Origin: an uncultured bacterium
GTDB taxonomy: Bacteria > Actinomycetota > Coriobacteriia > Coriobacteriales > Coriobacteriaceae
Assembly (NCBI GenBank): GCA_905215195.1
Contig: CAJMPF010000021.1
Location: 1 to 13,537, forward strand
Direction: 5' to 3'
Length of the DNA stretch: 13,537 nucleotides
The notes under the pieces are model-generated. The model had not been told where the DNA came from. It ran no database searches and saw only the letters and a program-made list of their open reading frames with translations. Each line of letters opens with the position of its first letter. Position 1 is the stretch's first letter. Positions 1 to 5,950 of the stretch are shown here, in pieces. The position numbers were made by a program, and so were the translations under genes.

Positions 1-1
1 G

Positions 2-310
2 AGCATTAGCCAGGGTCAGCGCCAGCTGCTGACCATTGCGCGCGTGCTGCTCAACAACCCGGCGATTCTCATCCTGGACGAGGCGACGTCGAGTGTGGAC
101 ACGCGCACCGAGCTCGCCATCGGCCGCGCCATGGACGCGCTCATGCGTGGGCGTACGAGCTTTGTGATCGCGCACCGTCTGTCGACGATCGTAGATGCCG
201 ACCTGATCTTGGTCATGGATCACGGCAACATTATCGAGCAGGGCACGCATAAGGAGCTGCTGGCTGCCGAGGGTGCCTACGCCGACCTCTATCTGAGCCA
301 GTTCGCATAA
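2..310 (+). CDS. ABC exporter ATP-binding protein, C-terminal end (5' truncated)
   Basis: Only the last 102 codons are present; the gene begins outside the window. The visible part is the back half of an ABC nucleotide-binding domain: the signature motif (ISQGQRQ, right at the edge), Walker B with catalytic Glu (LILDEATSSVD), and the switch histidine (IAHRLST). The ending (GxIxEQGTHxELLxxxGxYAxLYxSQF) is typical of ABCB-type exporters in which membrane and ATPase domains are fused. By family knowledge it hydrolyses ATP to drive export of lipid, drug or peptide, often as a heterodimer with a neighbouring half-transporter. Walker B and the switch His are intact, so this is a catalytically competent site rather than the degenerate half. 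The substrate cannot be told. It is followed by a palindrome and a strong hairpin, so it is the last gene of its unit. Confidence 0.93.
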   Translation, partial: SISQGQRQLLTIARVLLNNPAILILDEATSSVDTRTELAIGRAMDALMRGRTSFVIAHRLSTIVDADLILVMDHGNIIEQGTHKELLAAEGAYADLYLSQFA

Positions 311-340
311 TGTGACAAAGGGACAGTCCCACATGTCGCA
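311..340. repeat. REP-like palindrome just after the ABC gene stop
   Basis: TGTGACA (311-317) faces TGTCGCA (334-340), with one G-T wobble if folded as RNA. Inside them GGGAC (320-324) faces GTCCC (326-330), making a nested imperfect palindrome of about 30 bp that starts one base after the stop codon. It is not followed by a T-run, so it is not a simple terminator. It shares a GGGACAG core with the last of the palindromes at 8792-8996, suggesting a dispersed palindromic repeat family. Copy number in the genome cannot be seen from here. Confidence 0.5.
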
Positions 341-395
341 TCAACGCAAAGGCGCGCCGGGGATGAATTCCCTGGCGCGCCTTCTTGCGTTGATG
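339..395. terminator. Bidirectional hairpin terminator between ABC gene and cysE
   Basis: Outer arms CATCAACGCAA (339-349) and TTGCGTTGATG (385-395) are exact complements. Inner arms AGGCGCGCC (350-358) and GGCGCGCCT (374-382) are also exact, separated only by a 2-nt bulge on the right. Further pairing GGGA/TCCC lies in the loop. It sits between two convergent genes, so it probably ends both. T-richness is modest (CCTTCTT on +, CCTTTGC on -), with GTTTTG downstream on the + strand at about 403-409. Confidence 0.8.
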
Positions 396-423
396 CCGAT
401 GTCGTTTTGTGCCGCTTGCGTTC

Positions 424-1128
424 CTAGCGCTCGTCCACGAGCTTGGCGACGAGGGCTTTGAGCTCGGCCACCTCTCGCTCGAGTTCCTTGACGCGGCGGG
501 CATTCTCGGTGATGCCCTGGCGGTTGAGGGCACTCTGCTCGGCGGCGTCATCGGGCATGTACTCGCGATGCTGCTTGGCGTCGAAACTCTCCTCGAACAC
601 GCGGCAGCCGTTGCGCTTGATGATGCGTCCCGGCACGCCCACGACGGTGCAGTTGTCGGGCACGTCTTTAACGACGACCGAGTTGCCGCCGATTTTGACG
701 TTGTTGCCGATGCGGATGTTGCCGAGCACCTTGGCGCCCGTGCCCACGGTGACGTTGTTGCCTAGGGTGGGGTGGCGCTTGCCGGTCTCGTTGCCGGTGC
801 CGCCAAGCGTGACGCCCTGGTAGAGCACGCAGTTGTCGCCCACAATGGTGGTCTCGCCGATGACGACGCCCATGGCGTGGTCGATAAAGAAATGCTTGCC
901 GATCTGTGCGGCGGGATGAATCTCGACGCCGGTGATGTGACGGGTGATTTGCGAGAGCACGCGGGCGAGCGAGCGATGACCGTGCTCCCAGAGCCAGTGC
1001 TCGGGCACGTGGTTCCACTTGGCGTGCAGGCCAGGATAGGAAAGGAAGATGACCAGACCGTTTTGCGCGGCGGGGTCCTGCGCTTGGACGGTCTTGATGT
1101 CCTCGCGAATGGTATTGATAAAGCTCAC
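424..1128 (-). CDS. cysE: Serine O-acetyltransferase (short CysE/EpsC type)
   Basis: Cytoplasmic enzyme making O-acetylserine from serine and acetyl-CoA, the committed step to cysteine. The 234-residue protein has a short alpha-helical N-terminus and a left-handed beta-helix of hexapeptide repeats (about 67-170). Conserved DHAMGVVIGE (83-92, catalytic-type H84), GVTLGGTGNETGKRHP (H119) and GVPGRII (164-170) are visible. It lacks the long N-terminal domain of enterobacterial CysE, as in Bacillus-type enzymes. I chose the GTG at 1126-1128 because GGGAGG (1136-1141 on the minus strand) is well spaced before it and family similarity begins there; the frame is open further upstream but without resemblance. 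The C-terminus (213-231) is a heptad coiled coil. It converges on the ABC gene and is divergent from dedA. SerB, which supplies serine, is encoded 5 kb away. Confidence 0.95.
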   Translation of the reverse strand: MSFINTIREDIKTVQAQDPAAQNGLVIFLSYPGLHAKWNHVPEHWLWEHGHRSLARVLSQITRHITGVEIHPAAQIGKHFFIDHAMGVVIGETTIVGDNCVLYQGVTLGGTGNETGKRHPTLGNNVTVGTGAKVLGNIRIGNNVKIGGNSVVVKDVPDNCTVVGVPGRIIKRNGCRVFEESFDAKQHREYMPDDAAEQSALNRQGITENARRVKELEREVAELKALVAKLVDER

Positions 1129-1134
1129 CGGCCG

Positions 1135-1143
1135 CCCTCCCTT
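1135..1143 (-). promoter_or_regulatory. Ribosome binding site fixing the cysE GTG start
   Basis: Minus-strand AAGGGAGGG lies 6 nt before the GTG at 1128. No ATG in frame near the start of family similarity has such a site, so this decides the start codon. Confidence 0.75.
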
Positions 1144-1169
1144 AGCGCCATGGCAATGCGATTCAATAA

Positions 1170-1186
1170 AGTATAGCGATTCGCTA
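1170..1186 (-). promoter_or_regulatory. cysE -10 box with overlapping palindrome
   Basis: The minus-strand hexamer TATACT (1170-1175) is a good -10 about 42 nt before the cysE GTG. Abutting it upstream is the odd palindrome TAGCGA-A-TCGCTA (1174-1186), which would occupy the spacer of the promoter. No convincing -35 is seen at 16-18 bp (TTGTCC lies at 22 bp), which fits an activated or repressed promoter. The regulator is unknown. Confidence 0.45.
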
Positions 1187-1299
1187 GGGATTAGGAAGGA
1201 CAATCTTGGCGGCATTGCGCGACAGGTGTCAGTTATGCAAACTTGCTGGTAATGGAGTCATGCTTTTGTGGGGTTGCGCACGAGGGGACGCCGCAACCG

Positions 1300-1305
1300 T
1301 ATACT
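1300..1305 (+). promoter_or_regulatory. Probable -10 box of dedA
   Basis: TATACT stands about 47 nt upstream of the dedA ATG. A TTGCGC (1274-1279) could serve as -35, but its spacing of 20 bp is long, so only the -10 is called. Confidence 0.4.
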
Positions 1306-1351
1306 GGTCAACTTGGACGTATCCGCGCCCACAACTGAGAGGTTTTACTTC

Positions 1352-1990
1352 ATGGGTTTCATTAATTTTATCGCCGAGCTGCTCAAAGACCCGCGCACCG
1401 CGATTGCCAGCTGGATCGCCGCCGGCCCGCTTATGGCCTACGGCTGCGTGTTCCTGATCATCTTTATCGAGACGGGCGTGGTGTTCTTCCCGTTCCTTCC
1501 CGGTGATTCGCTGCTGTTTGCTTCGGGCTTCTTTGCCCACAACGGTGGCTTTAACATCGTGGCTTTGCTGGCCGTCGCATGGGCTGCTGCCATCTTGGGC
1601 GATCAGTGCAACTTTATGATCGGTCACTTCTTTGGCCGCAAGATCATCGCTTCGGGTAAGGTCAAGGCCATGACGCCCGAGCGCATTAAAAAGTCCGAGG
1701 ACTTCTTGGACAAGTGGGGCCACCTGGCCATTTTCCTCGGCCGCTTCTTCCCGTTTATCCGCACCTTTGTGCCCTTTATCGCCGGCATGGGCGGCATGCA
1801 CTGGCGCAACTTTGTCATCTTTAACGTGCTGGGTGGCATTACCTGGTCAACGCTCTTTACGCTGCTGGGCTACTTCTTTGGCGGCATTCCCTTTGTGCAG
1901 GAGCACTTTGAGCTGCTGATTATCGGCATCGTTGCCGTGTCGATCATCCCGACCGTGGTCGGTCTGGTCAAGGCTAAGCTGGGTAAATAG
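1352..1990 (+). CDS. DedA family membrane protein
   Basis: Integral membrane protein of the DedA/VTT superfamily. Members are linked to undecaprenyl-phosphate or phospholipid flipping across the inner membrane and to envelope and proton-motive-force homeostasis. The protein has 212 residues. Family marks are IETGVVFFPFLPGDSLLF (39-56, acidic E40 and D52, re-entrant region) and GRFFPFIRTFVPFIAGMGGM (130-149, conserved R131 and R137). Several hydrophobic spans follow, including 153-180 and 187-206. The start at 1352 has GAGAGG at 1337-1342. The frame is open back to 1268, but those residues are polar and not family-like, and the -10 box lies inside them. It is probably monocistronic, with a hairpin after it. 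The transported lipid cannot be told from sequence. Confidence 0.93.
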   Translation: MGFINFIAELLKDPRTAIASWIAAGPLMAYGCVFLIIFIETGVVFFPFLPGDSLLFASGFFAHNGGFNIVALLAVAWAAAILGDQCNFMIGHFFGRKIIASGKVKAMTPERIKKSEDFLDKWGHLAIFLGRFFPFIRTFVPFIAGMGGMHWRNFVIFNVLGGITWSTLFTLLGYFFGGIPFVQEHFELLIIGIVAVSIIPTVVGLVKAKLGK

Positions 1991-2027
1991 AACGCGTAGC
2001 TCGAGCCAGCGCGCAAACCGTGCAGTT

Positions 2028-2059
2028 GAGGCCCGTCGCCGTTTACGGTGGCGGGCCTC
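2028..2059 (+). terminator. Terminator hairpin after dedA
   Basis: GAGGCCCGTCGCCG pairs with CGGTGGCGGGCCTC over 14 positions (two G-T wobbles) around a TTTA loop, about 37 nt after the dedA stop. The tail (TTCAGCTTC) is only moderately T-rich. Confidence 0.75.
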
Positions 2060-2106
2060 TTCAGCTTCGGTCAAATGAAATTACTTTAGTTAGTTAAAGA
2101 AAAACG

Positions 2107-2135
2107 TTTTATCCGACGCGCGTGCGGAGTACAAT
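2107..2135 (+). promoter_or_regulatory. Probable ilvE promoter
   Basis: TACAAT (2130-2135) is a near-consensus -10, preceded at 17 bp by TTTTAT (2107-2112). The AT-rich patch at 2077-2112 supports a promoter here. Transcription would begin near 2142, giving a leader of about 147 nt, or starting almost exactly at the ATG at 2143. Confidence 0.5.
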
Positions 2136-2142
2136 CTCGTGC

Positions 2143-2292
2143 ATGCGAATCGACGTGCCATCGGTTTTGATGCTGTTCGCGTGTCCCGTCCGGCTCTACG
2201 CTCCGGGCGTGCGACGTTGCGACGCGGTCGGCCTCGGTCCTTGCGTGCGGGTTCGCGAGTTTGCAACTGTGTATGTAAGGAGCGACATATGA
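2143..2292 (+). other. Possible leaderless upstream ORF overlapping ilvE
   Basis: An open frame of 49 codons starts with ATG at 2143, within a base or two of the start site predicted from TACAAT. It ends with TGA at 2290-2292, so its stop and the ilvE start share ATGA (2289-2292). It has no Shine-Dalgarno sequence. About 15 of 49 residues are Val, Leu or Ile (9 Val, 4 Leu, 2 Ile), suggestive for a gene of branched-chain metabolism. In GC-rich DNA open frames of this size arise by chance, and it has no recognisable family. It could be translationally coupled to ilvE, or be non-coding leader. Confidence 0.25.
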
Positions 2293-3341
2293 CTGTCGAG
2301 AAGAAGGATATCGATTGGGGTAGCCTCGGCTTTGGCTACATGAAGACCGATTACAGCTACGAGGCCCATTGGAAGGACGGCGAGTGGGACGAGGGCGGCC
2401 TGACCACCGACCACACCCTGCATGTCTCCGAGTGCGGCGGCATCTTCCATTACTGCCAGGAGGTCTTTGAGGGCCTGAAGGCTTACACCGCCGAGGACGG
2501 CAGCATCGTCTGCTTCCGTCCCGACATGAACGCCGAGCGTATGTATAACTCTGCCCAGCGCCTCGAGATGCCCCCGTTCCCCAAGGACAAGTTCGTCGAG
2601 GCTGTCAAGCAGGTCGTTTCTGCAAACGCCGCCTGGGTTCCGCCCTTCGGTTCCGGTGCGACCCTGTACGTGCGTCCGTTTATGATCGGCTCCGGTGACG
2701 TGATTGGCGTGGCTCCCGCTCCTGAGTACACGTTCCGCATTCTCGTGACCCCGGTCGGTCCGTACTTTAAGGGTGGCCTTAAGCCCGTTAAGCTGCGCGT
2801 TTCCGAGTACGACCGTGCCGCACCGCACGGCACCGGCAATATCAAGGCCGGCCTGAACTACGCCATGTCCCTCAAGCCCACGATGGAGGCCCATCGCGAG
2901 GGCTATGCCGAGAACCTGTATCTCGACTCCGAGTCCCGCACCTATGTCGAGGAGACCGGCGGCGCCAACGTCCTGTTCGTGAAGGAGGACGGTACGCTCG
3001 TCGTTCCGCAGTCGCACACCGACTCCATCCTGCCTTCCATCACCCGTCGTTCGCTCGTTCAGGTTGCTCAGGACCTGGGTATGACCGTCGATCAGCGCCC
3101 CGTCGAGTGGGCCGAGGTCAAGGCCGGTACCTTTGTCGAGTGCGGCCTGTGCGGCACCGCTGCCGTCATCTCCCCGGTTGGCGAGATCGACAACAAGGTT
3201 TACGGCGCCGACGAGACCGTGACCTTCCCGGCTGGCTACACCGAGATCGGCCCTGTGATGAAGAAGCTCCGCGAGACCCTGACTGGCATCCAGTCCGGTG
3301 CTGTCGAGGACAAGCACAACTGGGTTTACACCGTGGCGTAA
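2289..3341 (+). CDS. ilvE: Branched-chain amino acid aminotransferase
   Basis: PLP-dependent class IV (D-aminotransferase fold) enzyme. It interconverts Leu, Ile and Val with their 2-oxo acids using glutamate/2-oxoglutarate, in the cytoplasm. The 350-residue length and motifs match the longer BCAT group (Bacillus YwaA/YbgE and eukaryotic BCATs). Seen are FHYCQEVFEGLKAY (53-66), YVRPFMIG (127-134), GTGNIKAGLNYA (181-192, with K186 as the PLP lysine), EETGGANVLFV (221-231), LPSITRRSL (248-256) and ECGLCGTAAVISPV (284-297). The ATG at 2289 has AAGGAG (2277-2282) 6 nt before it. The frame stays open to a GTG at 2139, but those 50 residues are Arg-rich and unlike the family. The gene appears monocistronic, with its own promoter and a strong terminator. 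Confidence 0.96.
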   Translation: MTVEKKDIDWGSLGFGYMKTDYSYEAHWKDGEWDEGGLTTDHTLHVSECGGIFHYCQEVFEGLKAYTAEDGSIVCFRPDMNAERMYNSAQRLEMPPFPKDKFVEAVKQVVSANAAWVPPFGSGATLYVRPFMIGSGDVIGVAPAPEYTFRILVTPVGPYFKGGLKPVKLRVSEYDRAAPHGTGNIKAGLNYAMSLKPTMEAHREGYAENLYLDSESRTYVEETGGANVLFVKEDGTLVVPQSHTDSILPSITRRSLVQVAQDLGMTVDQRPVEWAEVKAGTFVECGLCGTAAVISPVGEIDNKVYGADETVTFPAGYTEIGPVMKKLRETLTGIQSGAVEDKHNWVYTVA

Positions 3342-3651
3342 CCTGCCTTACAGCTCTTGGCGAGCACGTCCGGGCAGAGAGCAAGTTCCCTCCCAGCGCG
3401 TCCTCGGACATGCAAAAAGGCTCACTGCGCACTTTGTGCGGCGAGCCTTTTTGCGTCCTGCGGAGTGCGCTGGGAAGTTACCCCATGCGGACAGCTGCGG
3501 GGTCTTTGTTGCGTTCGTACAAGCAACCCAACATATATATCTGAATTTGGATGGGAGGGGCTTGTTGCTGGTAGGGGCGTTGGGCTGCTGTCGACACTTT
3601 GGGATGCGTGGCGCCCTGGGTTGGGGCGATGCTTTGGGATGAGCTTCTTAC
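3342..3651. other. Gene-free interval between ilvE and tetR
   Basis: This interval holds the terminator at 3412-3454. The rest (3455-3651) has no credible coding frame. It contains a short ATATATAT tract (about 3533-3540), a G-rich stretch with four G-runs (3553-3584) and CTTTGGGATG twice (3597-3606 and 3632-3641). No clear terminator for the leftward lar-tetR operon is visible other than the distant bidirectional hairpin. Confidence 0.7.
3412..3454. terminator. Strong bidirectional terminator after ilvE
   Basis: GCAAAAAGGCTC (3412-3423) is the complement of GAGCCTTTTTGC (3443-3454). An inner CGCAC/GTGCG stem (3428-3432 and 3436-3440) closes a TTT loop. The arms carry A5 and T5 runs, so it reads as an intrinsic terminator in both directions and can serve ilvE (+) and the leftward operon (-). 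Confidence 0.88.
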
Positions 3652-4191
3652 TTAGTTGAAGAGGGGTTTTATAGCTGATAAGTAGTCTTTGGCTACGTCG
3701 GCTTTGTCTGCTTGGAAGTTGTGCCAGGCCCACCATTGGACCATTCCTACGAAGCTTGAGGCTATGTGGTGTAGTAAGAAGCTGCGGTCCATGGTGCCGG
3801 CGGGGCCGTTTGGGTCGGTAGGGATGGTTTCGGCTGCGCGCGACATGATGGTCTTGCGTAAGCAGTCGGCGAAGACGCGTGAGCCGGCGCCGGCTACGAG
3901 GGCTCGTACGCCTTGACGGCGTTCCCAGAGGTTGTTGAGGATATGCTCGACTTGCACGAGTGGGTCGTCGAGCGGCGTACCATCGTCGTCGAGGGCGTGG
4001 GTGCAGATGTCGCTCACGAGCTCGGACAGTAGGTCGTCTTTGCTCTTAAAGAGGCCGTAGAATGTCGCGCGGCCTACGTGAGCGCGCACGATGATGTCGC
4101 CGACGGTGATCTTGCCGTAGTCCTCTTCGCGTAGGAGTTCGGAGAACGCCGCGACGATGGCGGCGCGGCTTTTTGTCTTGCGGGCGTCCAT
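3652..4191 (-). CDS. TetR/AcrR family transcriptional regulator
   Basis: The 179-residue protein has an N-terminal TetR helix-turn-helix: ITVGDIIVRAHVGRATFYGLFKSKDDLL (28-55), with the FYxxFxSKDDLL signature. The C-terminal half is a divergent ligand/dimerisation domain with an aromatic-rich segment (MVQWWAWHNF), so the ligand cannot be named. The ATG at 4191 lies 2 bp after the larC stop with no clear ribosome site of its own, so translation is probably coupled to larC. Being the third gene of larB-larC-tetR suggests it controls that operon, with the palindromes at 5943-5990 as likely operators. The 3' half uses many A-ending codons (TTA, CTA, ATA, TCA, GTA, GGA) that its neighbours avoid, hinting at a different origin. 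Its frame is -1 relative to larC and is open back to 4404, but the fold starts at 4191. Confidence 0.88.
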   Translation of the reverse strand: MDARKTKSRAAIVAAFSELLREEDYGKITVGDIIVRAHVGRATFYGLFKSKDDLLSELVSDICTHALDDDGTPLDDPLVQVEHILNNLWERRQGVRALVAGAGSRVFADCLRKTIMSRAAETIPTDPNGPAGTMDRSFLLHHIASSFVGMVQWWAWHNFQADKADVAKDYLSAIKPLFN

Positions 4192-4193
4192 GG

Positions 4194-5105
4194 CTATGCG
4201 TCCGCGTGAACAAGCAGGCAGCGGAGCGTACCGGAGCAACCCTCGTAGGGGCGTTTGCCGGCGCCGTAGCCGACGGCTTCGATGCGGTAGCGTGAGGGCA
4301 GTTGGTCGGACGTGCGCAGCGCGGTGACGATGGCGGCGCCCGTGGGCGTCACGAGCTCGCCGGCGACCGGTGCGGGCGTGAGAGCGATATTGCCTGCTTG
4401 GCATAGGTTGATGACGGCGGGCACCGGGATGGGCATAAGGCCGTGGGCGCAGCGGATGGTGCCGTGGCCCTCGGAAAGCGACTCGACCACGATGTCCTCA
4501 ATACCCAGGTCATCGAGGCAGATAGCGACAGAGCAGACGTCGACGATGGAGTCGACGGCGCCCACCTCGTGGAACATGACGGTTTCGGGCGTTTTGCCGT
4601 GGGCCTTGGCCTCGGCGGCGGCGAGTGCGGTAAAAATGGCGAGCGCGCGACGCTTGGCGCCATCACTCATCTGCGAATTCTCGATAATTTCAGCGATGTC
4701 GGCTAGTGAGCGGTGATGATGGTGGTGGGCGTGATGATGGCCCTCGTGGTCATGGCCGTGGGCCTCATGATCATGTTCGTGGCAGTGACTGTGCTCGTCG
4801 TGCTCATGATGGTGGTGCTCGTGCTCGTGCGTGTGCTCGGCAGCTGCTTCGTTGCCGTAGAGCCAGGCCATATCGTGATCGTGGTTCTCGAGCTCCTCTG
4901 CAAGCTGGACGTCAAAATCACAGGCGTCGATGCCATGCTTGTTTGCACGCGTGACGGCAATCTCAAAGCCGTCGACCGGCAGCGTGGCGAGCTGTTCGCG
5001 CAGGTGCTCCTCGCTGGCGCCCAGGTCGAGCAGGGCCGCGACGGTCATGTCGCCGCTGATGCCCGAGGTGCCGTCGATGATAAGCGTGTGCTGATGATTG
5101 GACAT
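4194..5105 (-). CDS. larC: LarC-type nickel insertion protein, LarC1 half only
   Basis: LarC inserts nickel into the pincer-type nucleotide cofactor (NPN) of lactate racemase LarA and relatives. The 303 residues show DGTSGISGDMTVAALLDLGA (11-30), VMFHEVGAVDSIVD (176-189), CAHGLMPIPVPA (219-230), GELVTPTGAA (249-258) and VGYGAG (278-283). Residues 91-131 are a His-rich insert (24 of 41 His), a likely nickel store. The protein stops about 20 residues after VGYGAG. Full-length LarC continues into a C-terminal LarC2 domain, which has been linked to CTP use. In Lactobacillus plantarum LarC2 is reached by ribosomal frameshifting; here the next frame encodes TetR, so LarC2 is absent from this locus. 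The ATG at 5105 is preceded by AAGGAG overlapping the larB stop, 10 bp apart, so the two genes are co-transcribed. Whether a LarC1-only protein is active is unknown. Confidence 0.88.
   Translation of the reverse strand: MSNHQHTLIIDGTSGISGDMTVAALLDLGASEEHLREQLATLPVDGFEIAVTRANKHGIDACDFDVQLAEELENHDHDMAWLYGNEAAAEHTHEHEHHHHEHDEHSHCHEHDHEAHGHDHEGHHHAHHHHHRSLADIAEIIENSQMSDGAKRRALAIFTALAAAEAKAHGKTPETVMFHEVGAVDSIVDVCSVAICLDDLGIEDIVVESLSEGHGTIRCAHGLMPIPVPAVINLCQAGNIALTPAPVAGELVTPTGAAIVTALRTSDQLPSRYRIEAVGYGAGKRPYEGCSGTLRCLLVHADA
4713..4835 (-). repeat. Low-complexity His-codon tract within larC
   Basis: This stretch of CAC/CAT codons mixed with Glu, Asp and Ala codons encodes LarC residues 91-131. It consists of degenerate CATGAGCAC-like units and is prone to length variation by slippage. 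It lies where other LarC proteins also often carry a His-rich loop. Confidence 0.8.
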
Positions 5106-5111
5106 GGAATG

Positions 5112-5117
5112 CTCCTT
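5112..5117 (-). promoter_or_regulatory. larC ribosome binding site overlapping the larB stop
   Basis: Minus-strand AAGGAG shares bases with the larB TAA stop (5116-5118) and lies 6 nt before the larC ATG. This indicates translational coupling of the pair. Confidence 0.8.
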
Positions 5118-5898
5118 AGCGGGCGCGGGGTGTGCCGGCGCTCAGATGATTGATAAGACTTGCCTGGTAGGCGGCGCCAAAGCCGTTGTCGATATTGACG
5201 ACCGAAACGCCGCTGGCGCAGGAGTTGAGCATGGCGAGCAGCGCGGCTACGCCACCAAAGCTCGCGCCGTAGCCCACGCTGGTGGGAACGGCGATGACCG
5301 GACAGCTCACCAGACCGCCGACAACGCTCGCCAGTGCGCCCTCCATGCCGGCGATGGCGATGACCACCTGCGCCTGTGCAAGTTCCTCGGCATGCGCGAG
5401 CAGGCGGTGCAGGCCGGCAACACCCACGTCGTAGAGGCGGTCGACCTCGTTGCCATAGAACTCGGCCGTCAACGCGGCTTCTTCGGCGACGGGCAGGTCG
5501 CTCGTGCCGGCGCAGGCGACGACGATGCGTCCGTTGCCAGTAGGGGAGGGCTTGCCGCCCACGAGGGCGAGCTGTGCGTTCGGGATATATCCCAGGTCGA
5601 TGCCGTTGCCGAGGAGCTCCGAGGTACGGGCTGCTTTTTCGCTGTCCAGGCGCGTGACCAGGACGCGCTCCTGGCCGGCATCGCGCAGCGCTTCGATAAT
5701 GGCGGTAATCTGCTCGGCGGTTTTACCGGCACCGTAGACAACCTCGCCGGCTCCCTGGCGCACCCCGCGCGAAAGATCGAGCTGTGCAAAGCCTAGGTCG
5801 GCGGTCGGCGCCGTCTGGATGCGCGTGAGGGCATCGGCCGGCATAATGCTTCCGTCTGCCACGTCACTTAGCAATTGCTCAAGATCTCGTTTGTCCAT
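5116..5898 (-). CDS. larB: LarB, pyridinium-3,5-biscarboxylic acid mononucleotide synthase
   Basis: LarB carboxylates and hydrolyses nicotinic acid adenine dinucleotide (NaAD), the first step of nickel-pincer cofactor synthesis in the cytoplasm. LarE then adds sulfur and LarC adds nickel. The 260 residues hold a helical N-terminus (1-80) and a PurE/AIR carboxylase-like C-terminal domain. Conserved stretches are ACAGTSDLPVAEEAALTA (128-145), AGMEGALASVVGGLV (183-197), VPTSVGYGAS (204-213) and LNSCASGVSVVNIDNGFGAAY (224-244). C227 in LNSCA matches the proposed nucleophilic Cys. The ATG at 5898 is preceded by GAAGGGA on the minus strand; an upstream in-frame ATG at 5931 lies inside the likely promoter. 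It is first gene of larB-larC-tetR. LarE and a LarA-type racemase are not in the window and would have to be encoded elsewhere. Confidence 0.93.
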   Translation of the reverse strand: MDKRDLEQLLSDVADGSIMPADALTRIQTAPTADLGFAQLDLSRGVRQGAGEVVYGAGKTAEQITAIIEALRDAGQERVLVTRLDSEKAARTSELLGNGIDLGYIPNAQLALVGGKPSPTGNGRIVVACAGTSDLPVAEEAALTAEFYGNEVDRLYDVGVAGLHRLLAHAEELAQAQVVIAIAGMEGALASVVGGLVSCPVIAVPTSVGYGASFGGVAALLAMLNSCASGVSVVNIDNGFGAAYQASLINHLSAGTPRAR

Positions 5899-5921
5899 AT
5901 AAGTTCCCTTCGACGCAGAAA

Positions 5922-5950
5922 AGTTTAGCACGCGAAGGGTTGTTTCCGAA
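5922..5950 (-). promoter_or_regulatory. Candidate larB promoter
   Basis: On the minus strand TTCGGA (5945-5950) and TAAACT (5922-5927) are 17 bp apart, giving a start near 5915, some 17 nt before the larB ATG. The -35 lies inside the inverted repeat 5943-5974, so a protein bound there would block it. Both boxes are only partial matches. Confidence 0.4.

Noticed and set aside
2139..2288. N-terminal extension of ilvE from a GTG at 2139
   Set aside because: The added 50 residues are Arg-rich and unlike the family, while AAGGAG sits at the right distance from the ATG at 2289. The GTG is also only 4 nt after the -10 box.
2196..3317. Open frame antisense to ilvE
   Set aside because: Shadow of a strongly biased + strand gene; it lacks its own signals and any family motif.
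3479..3504. Second hairpin (CCCC...GGGG) after the ilvE terminator
   Set aside because: Only four base pairs hold; inner positions are mismatches or wobbles.
4192..4404. A -1 ribosomal frameshift joining LarC to the downstream frame, as in the LarC1/LarC2 case
   Set aside because: The downstream frame encodes a complete TetR protein with its own ATG, not LarC2, and I see no convincing slippery heptamer before the larC stop.
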